Shown in pieces: positions 54,451-63,510 of a stretch of 64,000 nucleotides of DNA (position 1 is its first letter; every line of letters begins with the position of its first letter). The stretch is taken from assembly GCF_018310345.1 (NCBI RefSeq), contig NZ_JAGXBY010000003.1:310001-374000 (forward strand). Direction: 5' to 3'. Source of the DNA: Ornithinibacillus massiliensis. GTDB lineage: Bacteria > Bacillota > Bacilli > Bacillales > Amphibacillaceae. The position numbers and the translations under genes are program-made. The notes below the pieces were generated by a model, which was given only the letters and a program-made list of their open reading frames with translations, did no database searches and had not been told where the DNA came from.

Positions 54451-54951
54451 ATGGAAACACCTATGGACAGACAGCCTCAGCACTTAGCTTGGCATGAAAC
54501 ACTGGAAATACATGAATTAGTAGCTTTTCAATCAGTAGGATTAATGAAATTAAAAAAGGCAATTGGGAGTGTTGAAGACCCACGACTTCGGACGCTATAC
54601 CAGAACACGATTCAAGGCTTAGAAAGAAATCTTCGAGAACTTCTGCAATTTTATGCTCTGGCACCGCGAGCTGATCAAAGCAGTCATCACGAATTAGATA
54701 CGGGATTCTATGCTGGGGATCTTCTAGCATTCGCGAAAACCTCAGTTCGCAACTATGCCATTGCCATTACAGAAACCGCAACACCAGCAGTACGAGAAAC
54801 ATTAGCGAGACACCTACAAAACGCGATAAAAACTCACGCCGATGTATTTTATTTCATGTATGAAAATAGTTTTTACCCTTCATATGACATCGAAAGGCTT
54901 TTAGAAAATGATATGGTGAACGCCACAAAAGCAATAGAAATGGATTATTAA
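54451..54951 (+). CDS. Spore coat protein, CotF-like
   Basis: A 166-residue, mostly helical protein with a CotF-type coat domain: HLAWHETLEIHELVAFQSVG at the start, then FYAGDLLAFAKTSVRNYAIA, and a late FYFMYENSFYPSYD. Such proteins are found in spore coats and have a ferritin-like bundle. AGGAGG precedes the ATG. It ends at a strong hairpin shared with the convergent RDD gene. Confidence 0.85.
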   Translation: METPMDRQPQHLAWHETLEIHELVAFQSVGLMKLKKAIGSVEDPRLRTLYQNTIQGLERNLRELLQFYALAPRADQSSHHELDTGFYAGDLLAFAKTSVRNYAIAITETATPAVRETLARHLQNAIKTHADVFYFMYENSFYPSYDIERLLENDMVNATKAIEMDY

Positions 54952-54959
54952 AAATGGAA

Positions 54960-54988
54960 AGAGACACGGGATTATACCCCGTGTCTCT
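54960..54988. terminator. Hairpin between convergent coat and RDD genes
   Basis: Perfect 11-bp stem AGAGACACGGG with CCCGTGTCTCT. Tails are CATTACC on the plus strand and TTTCCATTTTT on the minus strand. Confidence 0.75.
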
Positions 54989-54990
54989 CA

Positions 54991-55458
54991 TTACCTATCG
55001 AAAACCACTCTCGTACTTGCAATCATATCATGTAATCCTTGTTTTTCTTCGGTGAAACCAACAATAATATAGAGAACCATTAGGATGGAAAACACACGAT
55101 ATATAAATCGTCCAATGACCTCTCTGAAAAAGACGTCGCTCCATTTGAGAGATTGTTCATCCTCACGAATTACTCTAATTCCTAAGATCATCTTTCCTAT
55201 TGTTTGCCCAAAAAATTTCGTCATGAATAGAAAATAGGCAAAGTAGACAATCGAAGCTATTAACCCTGTTACAGTCCATAATCCAATACTAATGGCAATT
55301 CCATCATTCACAAATTTAAAAGGAGACAGCAGAATACCATTCAAACTGGAGATAACCACTATATCTAAGACATATGCCCAAAACCGCATCCAAAAGCCGG
55401 CAAAACGTGGCTCCGAACTTGATGCAGCATGTTGATAACTTAAACTTGCTTCGCTCAT
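54991..55458 (-). CDS. yteJ: RDD family membrane protein, YteJ-like
   Basis: A 155-residue RDD protein: RFAGFWMRFWAYVLDIVVIS carries the Arg and Asp pair, followed by three to four helices and the conserved GKMILGIRVIREDEQSLKWS. It lies 12 bases after sppA, as yteJ follows sppA in B. subtilis, where the pair protects against lantibiotics and acts on membrane peptides. AAGGAGGG precedes the ATG. Confidence 0.88.
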   Translation of the reverse strand: MSEASLSYQHAASSSEPRFAGFWMRFWAYVLDIVVISSLNGILLSPFKFVNDGIAISIGLWTVTGLIASIVYFAYFLFMTKFFGQTIGKMILGIRVIREDEQSLKWSDVFFREVIGRFIYRVFSILMVLYIIVGFTEEKQGLHDMIASTRVVFDR

Positions 55459-55470
55459 CGTTGGCCCTCC

Positions 55471-56463
55471 TTAATTTGAGTATAGGTACATTGCTCTTGG
55501 TGTATTTGATTCCTGGACTATCTGTAGCATGTTAACCAATTCCTGATCTTTACCAAATAAGCTTTGAACAGACATTCCTAAAAATTGCTCAAAACCAACA
55601 GCATTATTATATCGAACCACTTTTGCATTCGTTAGCCCTAGATCTTCCTTCATAATTTCAATTGTATCCTCTAGCGTTCCAAGCTCATCAACTAATCCAT
55701 TTTCTTTTGCTTGGCTACCAGTGTACACGCGACCATCACCAAGCTCCCGAACTTGATTTTCTGACATATCCCTACCGTCCACAATCACCTGAACAAAGTC
55801 GGCATACATATCATCAATCATTGCCTGCAATAGTTCTCTTTCATCATCCGTCATTTCACGGAAAGTAGACATGATATCCTTGTACTCACCACTTTTAATA
55901 GTATTAAATTCAATGCCAAGTTTATCTGTTAAACCAGACAGATCATACCCTTGCATGATGACACCAATTGAACCAGTCAAGGTCGCTGGATGAGCAAAGA
56001 TTTTATCTGCAGGTGCTGAAATGTAATAGCCACCAGATGCAGCCGTATTACCCATTGATACATAAACAGGCTTTTCTGTTTCTTCTTGGATCTCTACGAT
56101 TTTATCATGTATTTCCGCGCTCTCTACGACTCCACCACCAGGTGTATTTACACGAAGAATGATACCATCGACACTAGGGTCACTGCCAGCCTCTTCAATC
56201 ATTTCTAAAAATTTACGATGGTTATAGGATGTAGTATTTAAAAGCGTACTTGGGGTTGTATCTTGAATCACACCATCTAGCTGTAATACTACAATTTTTC
56301 CATTTGTTCCTGTTTCCACTACCTCTTCTTTAAATTTACTCTCCGGAAAAGCAAACAACTGTTCAAAATTTGTACTTGCAACACTTGTTACGAGCTGAAA
56401 TCCTGTGGAAAGGATAAATAATACAACTGCCACAAGTAGCGCAAACCAGCGTTTCTTATTCAT
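55471..56463 (-). CDS. sppA: Signal peptide peptidase SppA
   Basis: Membrane-bound serine-lysine peptidase (330 residues) that degrades cleaved signal peptides and other membrane peptides. One N-terminal membrane anchor (about 6-25) precedes the protease domain. The nucleophile is Ser in NTAASGGYYISAPADKIFA; GGGVVESAEIHDKI and the Lys in FNTIKSGEYKDIMS complete the site region. The ATG used follows ACAGGAGG; 16 upstream codons contain that site. First gene of sppA-yteJ. Confidence 0.92.
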   Translation of the reverse strand: MNKKRWFALLVAVVLFILSTGFQLVTSVASTNFEQLFAFPESKFKEEVVETGTNGKIVVLQLDGVIQDTTPSTLLNTTSYNHRKFLEMIEEAGSDPSVDGIILRVNTPGGGVVESAEIHDKIVEIQEETEKPVYVSMGNTAASGGYYISAPADKIFAHPATLTGSIGVIMQGYDLSGLTDKLGIEFNTIKSGEYKDIMSTFREMTDDERELLQAMIDDMYADFVQVIVDGRDMSENQVRELGDGRVYTGSQAKENGLVDELGTLEDTIEIMKEDLGLTNAKVVRYNNAVGFEQFLGMSVQSLFGKDQELVNMLQIVQESNTPRAMYLYSN

Positions 56464-56582
56464 GAAAAAACCTCCTGTTATTACCAAATTATGTTTAACA
56501 AAAGAATACACTATTTGAGTTTGGATATCTAATTATTGCGCAATGAATACTGTTAAAATAAACTTCATAAATTTTGCATAAT

Positions 56583-56617
56583 AAAAAAGAAGATACAGCG
56601 ACTGTTTAGCTGTATCT
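56583..56617 (-). terminator. Terminator after the exonuclease gene
   Basis: AGATACAGC pairs with GCTGTATCT and is followed by TCTTTTTT on the minus strand. Confidence 0.85.
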
Positions 56618-56632
56618 CCCCTAGTAGTTTAT

Positions 56633-57250
56633 CTAAAAATATAAGGTTGTAGGTTTTTTCTTTTGTGTCCGTTTCACTTTCGGCGGGTAATATCCTCTCT
56701 CAAAAATTCTACCCTTTGTAATCTGACATTGCTTCAAAAAGGCTTCAATTGAATTGGATTCTACGGATTCCATTGCTTTTTGCATCACCTTTGCCGCTAC
56801 ACGTGCATCCTCTAATGCATTATGGTGATTTAAAGCGAAGCCATGATGAGCTGCCAGTGTGTTTAACTTATGATTTTCTAGCTCTGGCCAGACGTACTTG
56901 GCAATGTTTGCTGTACAAAGATAATCCAATTCCGGATATGTCATGCTGTCTCTATCCAATGATTGGCGAATAACACTCATATCAAAGCTTGCATTATGTG
57001 CGACAACCAGATTACCTGATAAGTAGGTTTCTAATGTTGGCCAAATCTCAGAGAACGTCCTAGCACCCAATACATCTTCTTCTACAATACCGTGTACACG
57101 TATATTAAATGGATTAAAATAAGTTTCCGGATTGATTAAACTATAATATTCATCTAGTATTTCCTTCTCATCGGCAATCACAATCCCGACGGCACAAGGA
57201 CTATGACGCTTTTCATTCGCTGTCTCAAAATCGATCGATACAAAATTCAT
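56633..57250 (-). CDS. DnaQ-like 3'-5' exonuclease
   Basis: A 205-residue DEDDh exonuclease: Exo I SIDFETANEKRHSPC, Exo II VVAHNASFDMSVI, Exo III HHNALEDARVAAKVM. It resembles stand-alone bacterial epsilon/exonuclease-X-like proteins and may serve DNA repair or RNA turnover. A basic C-terminal tail (PKVKRTQKKKPTTLYF) could aid nucleic-acid binding. The ATG used is 9 bases after AAAGGA; an ATG three codons earlier abuts that site. Confidence 0.88.
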   Translation of the reverse strand: MNFVSIDFETANEKRHSPCAVGIVIADEKEILDEYYSLINPETYFNPFNIRVHGIVEEDVLGARTFSEIWPTLETYLSGNLVVAHNASFDMSVIRQSLDRDSMTYPELDYLCTANIAKYVWPELENHKLNTLAAHHGFALNHHNALEDARVAAKVMQKAMESVESNSIEAFLKQCQITKGRIFERGYYPPKVKRTQKKKPTTLYF

Positions 57251-57336
57251 TTTAGACATTCCTTTATTTATAACGTTACACCTATCATAACATGGTAAGC
57301 ATCTTACTGTAATATAAAATAATACAGTACTCTCAC

Positions 57337-58113
57337 TTATAACAATCCCACCATTTTCAACCCATGTAGAATTCCATCTTCATCAACAGACTTGGTCACA
57401 TATTTTGCAGCGTTCTTGGCTTCTTCCACTCCATTTCCCATTGCTACACTATTAGGAATTTTGGTAAGCATTTCTACGTCATTTAACCCATCACCAAATG
57501 CATATCTATTTTCCTCAGGAATATGTAATTTCTCCATTACTTTTTCAATTCCATATGCTTTCGATCCACCTTTTGGCAATACATCGGTACTGAGGCGATG
57601 CCAGCGGACAAAGTCAAACTCTGGGAAAGCATCTATATACTGCTGCTCTTCCTCTTCCACACAGAATAAAAGTGATTGAAAAATAGCATTATCCTCATAG
57701 TAATGTGGATTATAACTAGGTAAGCCTATTTTTAATTCACTAATACTTTCCGCTATATGTGGATGTTCTGGAACATTAGCATTCATACCGTCAGGATCCA
57801 TAAAGAGAACTGGATGCCCATTAGCTAAAGCTTGGTCGGTCAGGTTCTTTAATGTGGGCATCTGTAAAGAGTTGGTGTAGACTTCCTCTCCTTCGACCAC
57901 GACAAATTGCCCGTTATAGCTAACATACGTGTTGATCCCTAATTCGTTCAGTAGATTTTTAAACATAAATGGTCCACGCCCCGTTGCAATGGCGACAATA
58001 TGCCCTTTTCTTTGTAACTCCTGAATTGCTTCCTTCGTCGAACGTGGTAATTTCTTATCGTGATCTAATAATGTACCGTCTATATCAAAAAATACAATAC
58101 TCTGTTGGGACAT
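57337..58113 (-). CDS. Cof-type HAD phosphatase, YkrA-like
   Basis: A 258-residue HAD-superfamily IIB phosphatase. The nucleophile Asp is in FFDIDGTLLDHD, motif II in AIATGRGP, motif III Lys in KGGSKAYG, motif IV in FGDGLNDVEML. It is close in length and motifs to B. subtilis YkrA. Likely substrates are sugar phosphates or cofactor phosphates. AAAGGAG precedes the ATG. Confidence 0.88.
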   Translation of the reverse strand: MSQQSIVFFDIDGTLLDHDKKLPRSTKEAIQELQRKGHIVAIATGRGPFMFKNLLNELGINTYVSYNGQFVVVEGEEVYTNSLQMPTLKNLTDQALANGHPVLFMDPDGMNANVPEHPHIAESISELKIGLPSYNPHYYEDNAIFQSLLFCVEEEEQQYIDAFPEFDFVRWHRLSTDVLPKGGSKAYGIEKVMEKLHIPEENRYAFGDGLNDVEMLTKIPNSVAMGNGVEEAKNAAKYVTKSVDEDGILHGLKMVGLL

Positions 58114-58248
58114 GGTGATAGATCTCCTTTTAAGTGAATTTTTATTCTACCTTCATTCTAACCATTGAAAGGCTTTACAAGTCAACAAATATAAAGAAGC
58201 TAGGGGTTAGCCTAGCTTGGGTTTGGTAATCTTGTGTGGGGGATGGGA

Positions 58249-58819
58249 GTTTTCGTGTGACTTCAGGGGTTTTCGGGCAGCTTCCGGGGATTTCCGCGCG
58301 GACTCTGGGTTCTCGCGCGGCTTCTTGGCATTCTCGCTCGACTTCTTGGGATTCTCGCGCGGCTTTTTGGGGTTTTCGCGCGACCTCTCAGGATTTTCGC
58401 GCGGACTCTGGGTTCTCGCGCGGCTTCTTGGCATTCTCGCGCGACTTCCCGGGATTCCCGCGCGATTTCTTGGGATTTTCGCGCGGACTCTGGGTTCTCG
58501 CGCGACTTCTTGGGGTTTTCGAGCGACTTCTCGGGATCTTCGCGCGACTTCTTGGGATTCTCGCGCGACTTCTTGAGATTCTCGCGCGACTTCTGGGATT
58601 CCCACGCGACCTCTCGGGATTTTCGCGCGACTTCCGGGGATTTCCGCGCGGCTTCTCGAGATTTTCGCGCGATCTCTCGGGATCTTCGCGCGACTTTTTG
58701 AGATTTTCGCGCGGACTCTGGGTTCTCGCGCGGCTTCTTGGCATTCTCGCGCGATTCCTTGGCATTCTCGCGCGACTTCCGGGCATTCCCGCGCGAACTA
58801 CGGAGATTCCCACACCCAA
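58249..58819. repeat. GC-rich 21-bp tandem repeat array, about 27 units
   Basis: Units of 19-21 bases with consensus CGCGCGACTTCTTGGGATTCT fill almost 600 bases; the commonest variants are GGCTTCTTGGCATT and GGACTCTGGGTT. The region is far richer in GC than the rest of the window. Because 21 is a multiple of three, long frames stay open on both strands (residues such as RENPKKS repeating), but none has a ribosome site. It lies between the HAD gene and the giant membrane protein gene. Confidence 0.92.
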
Positions 58820-58885
58820 CACCTCGTAAAATCCCGCACCCTACCTAACAGCTAACCAACACTCCCTCACTAAACTTTAAAAATA

Positions 58886-61800
58886 TTAATCCCACTTCTT
58901 CATCCGCTCTATCACATGCTTCTTAAATTTTGTTACGAGTGTCTTTTTTCCTTCTGATGACTTCTGCTTTTGCCATTCATTATAGCTAGCAATGGCAATT
59001 AAAATAGATCCAGCGATTAATAGATAACCCCACCATGGTAGGTTACCCCAATATGGTCTCGTTTGCATTAGCACGTTGAATAAGAGTACACCTGCACCTA
59101 CAAAGAAGAAGGACTTTATTTGATAGATCATGCCTGCAATAAGTGATGCCAAGGATAGTGCCCCGATGATTAATGCATCATATATTGTGTTGCTCGCTAA
59201 GCCATCCTGCACTAGTAAAAGTGCTACGATGACTAGTACGGCCCACTGAATATAGCTCGCTAATTCTTTCTTTTCCTTCAGGACGTATTTTCTTAGAACA
59301 ATAACAACTAAGATCCAAGGTAGTACATAGAATTCTCTTTCGAATAATGGCGCGATTTCTATGTGACCTAACAGTGCATAATATGGTTGTAATGCAAAGA
59401 CAAAAGCAGCAAATGTGATCCATGTAGCAGAAATGTCTGCCACACGGTTTCGATTAAGTAATAATCCAGTGACGATTAAGACACCTGGAAGAAGCTTGAA
59501 AGCTAACTGATCAGTGAAAATGCTAAATTGATATACATTAAGGCATGCAAGGAATCCTATGAGCGTATACCAATCTAGTTTAAATTGTTTTGTCTCTAAT
59601 TGATAAAGGGTTTGATAGATTATCCGGCCGACTATCAATCCCACCACTGCAAATGAAGCATAGATGTATGGCTTATATGCTAGCATCTCGGGTGTATTTC
59701 CGAAATTAATCGTCCCTACGTATAGCAATAATAATGGGAGAATGGTTAATATATCCCATCTCATACCGTGTAACACGTACATGACAAGCGCTCCATATAA
59801 TAGGGTAATTCCAAACGAGATAGCATCATGTGAATAGCTCATCACAAAACCGAAGATACCAATACTAGAGAACGGGATAAAATAATAGGCGATTCGTTTT
59901 TTCCATTCGCTATCCCCAATCATCCAACCTACAAACAACAACAGACTAACGATGAAATATGTGTAAACATATTCGAGATTCCAATCCCATTTGGAAAAGG
60001 CTAATTGAAGGGAAATCCAGAACGTCGTCCAGCCTGCATAGAAAAATGTTTTCCGTTGCCATTCCTTCTTAACCAATTTAACGGTAATCCCATAGATAGC
60101 CGTTGCTAGTAGAAATGCCCATAATGCATCCACTCCATTAAAAATGCTCGTAAGAATTAACGCTAATGGCAAGTAAATTTGCCCCACCCAGTGAAAAGCT
60201 CGTTGCAAAAGTGAATCCTTTTTGCCAATAATAAACCCAACACCTAGTAGCAATAAGGTTCCTAATAAAAATTCAAACCATTCGAACAATTCCGGTGTCG
60301 TGGCTATCCTCTCATGAATAACATTAAGAAGATAGAAATAGAACAATAGAGAAATGCTGGCAAGGACATATGGGATAGCAGTCCAGCTTGTTTTCCGGTA
60401 TAACAAATAAGCCATTGCTATTCCACCCAATGTAATCAACGCACTAGTCACAGGCTCCAGCGTTAAGCTCCCTAGCATACCAATTCCATAGAAGATTTGG
60501 GCAAGATAAAAACTACTCTCTGCGAACTTCTTCTGATTTATCGTTTTCCAACTATAGCTACCGGCTAAAACGACTATACTACCGAGTACGATTCCCATGG
60601 TTAGAAAGGCATCCTCAAAGTACGGTGCATCTTGTTGTGCAACATAACTATACAAAACGGTAACAGCTAATCCTAATGCTACCCCATGCAACCATGGTGC
60701 CATCTGTACCAAATGCGTACGTTTTTCATACTTGTTCATGACAACCGCCAACACAGCAATGAAGAATAGCATAATACTTAGCTCGAGGCTCTCGAACATA
60801 ACATAGCTAGCGAATAAACAGAAAATCATCGCAATACTACTCACATCACGCGTACTATTCTTCATTGGCTGCCAAAGTGATACGTTTACGAGACAACCAC
60901 CCATCATATATAAAAGATAGGCTAATATAAATCCAGGAAGAATAATAGATTCATAACCAATCCACTCTTGACCTAGTAAAGTAAGCTGATACAAGGCACT
61001 TACTAAGAAAATAGGACTTAAATAATGAAATAGCTTATTCGTAATAAGTGAAGCTAGGTAAGCAAAATGTAGCGCAATAATGACATAGGCAATGAATAAA
61101 ACCAGTGAGCCCTCGCCCGCACTTATCATAAGCCCTTCAAAGGTAATATATATAAATGCTAGAGCTGAAACAACCACACTAGTAACTTGAAATACTTTCT
61201 GTAAAGATCCTGCATCCTTCATCAGCTTTGGTAAAACGATGAAAAATACCCCTAACAATGCATAAGCTATTTCGCCAACACCTGCCAATATTGAGTTTTC
61301 CACTAGCTGGTAGGCACCATAAATGACCATAGCAGTAAACACGAAATGATAGGATTGATGCTTCGTAACAAATATCATCGAAAAGTAGATGACTGCAGTT
61401 AATAATAAATTAAAGCTATACATCCATGCTTGATCATAGAACATGAGCATGAGTAAGGTAGATAGGATGAGATTTGCTTGTATAAATGGAATGAATTCCA
61501 TGATAAAAGGCTTTAATCGCTTCTTCTCCTTTAGCAACCGATAACCGATGATTAAAGCAGCATTGTATAACATGATTCCTAGATAAAAAACATCTACCGG
61601 TACGTTTAGCGCTGCCAGCAAAAGACCGGTGAACACACTGATTGCTATATACGAAAACCAGACAAAAAGACGGGATGATCGCTTCAAAGCAAAGTAAGCA
61701 TATATGGGGAAAATGAATAAGGTGCCGATTGCCCCAAATAAAAATTTCCCCTCTCCATAAAAGGAGAAATAACTTCCAAATAGCTCAAAGTAGCCTACGG

Positions 61801-62341
61801 ATACAACGATAATTGGTAAAAACAAGCTACCTAACACAAGAAATGCAAATGCTGTTTTCGTTATACGGAGAATACGACTAGTTAAGCCTGCCAATCCATA
61901 AAACAAAATAGCAACCGTTGAGATTAGTCCTGTTTTAGCCCAAGCACCAAGTGTATCCCATGTACTCGTTGCAAGAACTAATCCCCCTAAAAGTAATAGG
62001 ATCACACCGAGATTCAAGCCCCAGGTAATATTGCGATCCCTCACCTGTTTATCTGATAACGTCTTCTTCTCCTTCCTAATCGGCTTCGTTTGAACAGCTT
62101 CTTTTTTCGGCGCTAAGCTTGTAGGTTGAGGTGTGATGGTGACTGCTGGTTCTTTCTTTGACTGTTCCTGCTTTACCGTTTCCTGCCTGATTTGGTTCAC
62201 TCGTGATATATTTTGATAATATTTAGAATGTGCATGAACAATTTTGGCTGCGACATTCATATTGATGTATCGCGCCTTCACTAATTGATGAAGTTCCTCG
62301 CGAACGATTTCTCTCTTTTCATCCGGACTAAGTTGTGTCAT
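58886..62341 (-). CDS. Giant polytopic membrane protein of unknown function
   Basis: An 1151-residue protein. The N-terminal cytoplasmic part (about 1-110) is helical (LSPDEKREIVREELHQLVKA) with a Pro/Lys-rich linker. The remaining 1000 residues are nearly all hydrophobic helices, probably more than 30, ending in a short basic tail. The layout recalls DUF2157-like or DUF2339-like membrane proteins, but I cannot fix the family. No catalytic motif is seen. The ATG used has AGGTGGGTG upstream. It is a single-gene unit divergent from the SAM riboswitch operon. Confidence 0.75.
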   Translation of the reverse strand: MTQLSPDEKREIVREELHQLVKARYINMNVAAKIVHAHSKYYQNISRVNQIRQETVKQEQSKKEPAVTITPQPTSLAPKKEAVQTKPIRKEKKTLSDKQVRDRNITWGLNLGVILLLLGGLVLATSTWDTLGAWAKTGLISTVAILFYGLAGLTSRILRITKTAFAFLVLGSLFLPIIVVSVGYFELFGSYFSFYGEGKFLFGAIGTLFIFPIYAYFALKRSSRLFVWFSYIAISVFTGLLLAALNVPVDVFYLGIMLYNAALIIGYRLLKEKKRLKPFIMEFIPFIQANLILSTLLMLMFYDQAWMYSFNLLLTAVIYFSMIFVTKHQSYHFVFTAMVIYGAYQLVENSILAGVGEIAYALLGVFFIVLPKLMKDAGSLQKVFQVTSVVVSALAFIYITFEGLMISAGEGSLVLFIAYVIIALHFAYLASLITNKLFHYLSPIFLVSALYQLTLLGQEWIGYESIILPGFILAYLLYMMGGCLVNVSLWQPMKNSTRDVSSIAMIFCLFASYVMFESLELSIMLFFIAVLAVVMNKYEKRTHLVQMAPWLHGVALGLAVTVLYSYVAQQDAPYFEDAFLTMGIVLGSIVVLAGSYSWKTINQKKFAESSFYLAQIFYGIGMLGSLTLEPVTSALITLGGIAMAYLLYRKTSWTAIPYVLASISLLFYFYLLNVIHERIATTPELFEWFEFLLGTLLLLGVGFIIGKKDSLLQRAFHWVGQIYLPLALILTSIFNGVDALWAFLLATAIYGITVKLVKKEWQRKTFFYAGWTTFWISLQLAFSKWDWNLEYVYTYFIVSLLLFVGWMIGDSEWKKRIAYYFIPFSSIGIFGFVMSYSHDAISFGITLLYGALVMYVLHGMRWDILTILPLLLLYVGTINFGNTPEMLAYKPYIYASFAVVGLIVGRIIYQTLYQLETKQFKLDWYTLIGFLACLNVYQFSIFTDQLAFKLLPGVLIVTGLLLNRNRVADISATWITFAAFVFALQPYYALLGHIEIAPLFEREFYVLPWILVVIVLRKYVLKEKKELASYIQWAVLVIVALLLVQDGLASNTIYDALIIGALSLASLIAGMIYQIKSFFFVGAGVLLFNVLMQTRPYWGNLPWWGYLLIAGSILIAIASYNEWQKQKSSEGKKTLVTKFKKHVIERMKKWD

Positions 62342-62432
62342 AGAACACCCACCTTTTGATTTCGATATACTCATCATACCAATAACAACAAATGGAATCA
62401 TTATAATTTTTTAATATATAGAAAATTATAGC

Positions 62433-62461
62433 TTGACATGCTCTTTGGAGCGATGTAGAGT
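62433..62461 (+). promoter_or_regulatory. Promoter of the SAM riboswitch operon
   Basis: Perfect TTGACA, a 17-base spacer, then TAGAGT, about 25 bases before the aptamer. Confidence 0.7.
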
Positions 62462-62485
62462 GAATAGTAACAATTAAATGACCGA

Positions 62486-62588
62486 TTCTTATCCAGAGAG
62501 GTGGAGGGACTGGCCCTTTGAAGCCTCGGCAGCGGACTCATTTTGAGTACTGTGCCAATTCCAGTAGCATTTGCTAGAAGATAAGAAG
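62486..62588 (+). ncRNA. SAM-I (S-box) riboswitch aptamer
   Basis: Contains the S-box core GAGGTGGAGGGACTGGCCC, then TTTGAAGCCTCGGCAGC, and the 3' segment GTGCCAATTCCAG. Helix P1 is TTCTTATC with GATAAGAA. The right P1 strand and following bases (ATAAGAAGAG) can alternatively pair with CCTCTTCTTAT of the terminator, giving the normal SAM-off switch. Confidence 0.96.
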
Positions 62589-62612
62589 AGCACCTAACCT
62601 AAATTTGTTTAG

Positions 62613-62642
62613 CCTCTTCTTATTTATAAGAAGAGGTTTTTT
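62613..62642 (+). terminator. Riboswitch-controlled terminator
   Basis: Perfect 10-bp stem CCTCTTCTTA with TAAGAAGAGG followed by six T. The left arm is shared with the antiterminator. Confidence 0.95.
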
Positions 62643-62672
62643 GATTGTTTACTAAATAAATGAGGTGAGGAA

Positions 62673-63431
62673 ATGACAAACGAAATCCGGAACAACACAA
62701 ATGAAGTTTTAAGAGCTATTGAACAATTAAAAGAAAAAGAGTGGGTGGACCTAACTCATGCCTTTGGTCCCGATTCACCACATTTCTCTGCATTTGAAGC
62801 AGCTGAATTTAAACCCTTATTTACCCATGATGATGGTTTCTTCGCGCAAAGCTTTACCTTCCCAGGGCAATATGGTACACACCTGGATGCACCAATCCAT
62901 TTTGTACGGGACAGAAGATACCTAGAGGATTTAGACTTAAAAGAACTTGTGTTACCTCTTGTCGTCATTGATAAATCAAAGGAAGTTGCTACGGATAACG
63001 ACTTTACGCTATCTACAAGTGACATTCTAGCATTTGAAGCTGAGCATGGTCTAATTGAGGCAGGAAGCTTTGTCGCGCTAAGAACCGATTGGAGTAAACG
63101 TTGGCCTGATCACGGCTTATTCGAAAATAAAGATGAAGATGGCAACGCCCATGCACCTGGTTGGGGACTAGATGCCCTGAAGTTCCTATTTGAAGAACGT
63201 CAAATCAAGGCTATCGGCCATGAAACTTTTGATACAGATTCTGCGGTAGATTACCGAAAAAATGGAGCACTAGTAGGCGAATATTACGTGCTGGACCAGG
63301 ATACTTACCAAATAGAGCTGCTTACTAACCTAGATAAGGTACCTGCTAAGGGCGCCGTAATCTTTAATATCGTTCCAAAAGCAAAAGGAGCATCCGGATT
63401 CCCCGTACGGTCTTTTGCGTTATTACCATAG
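62673..63431 (+). CDS. Cyclase-family hydrolase under SAM riboswitch control
   Basis: A 252-residue protein of the metal-dependent cyclase/kynurenine-formamidase family. The family motif HxGTHxDxPxH appears as QYGTHLDAPIH: the first His is Gln, while the GTH His, Asp and last His remain. GHETFDTDSA gives the later His and Asp region. Its SAM riboswitch and its MetE-like neighbour place it in methionine or methylthio metabolism; the reaction is not known to me. AGGTGAGG precedes the ATG. Confidence 0.82.
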   Translation: MTNEIRNNTNEVLRAIEQLKEKEWVDLTHAFGPDSPHFSAFEAAEFKPLFTHDDGFFAQSFTFPGQYGTHLDAPIHFVRDRRYLEDLDLKELVLPLVVIDKSKEVATDNDFTLSTSDILAFEAEHGLIEAGSFVALRTDWSKRWPDHGLFENKDEDGNAHAPGWGLDALKFLFEERQIKAIGHETFDTDSAVDYRKNGALVGEYYVLDQDTYQIELLTNLDKVPAKGAVIFNIVPKAKGASGFPVRSFALLP

Positions 63432-63510
63432 AAAGTAACTAACAGCTTTGTTAAAAGAAATAAAACTAGATGTAAATCCCACTATAAACGAAAAGAAAGA
63501 AGGAATTAAT

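Noticed and set aside
58207..58829. Long open frames on both strands through the GC-rich array (up to 197 codons)
   Set aside because: The 21-bp period keeps frames open automatically; no ribosome site, no promoter, and several overlapping frames are equally open.
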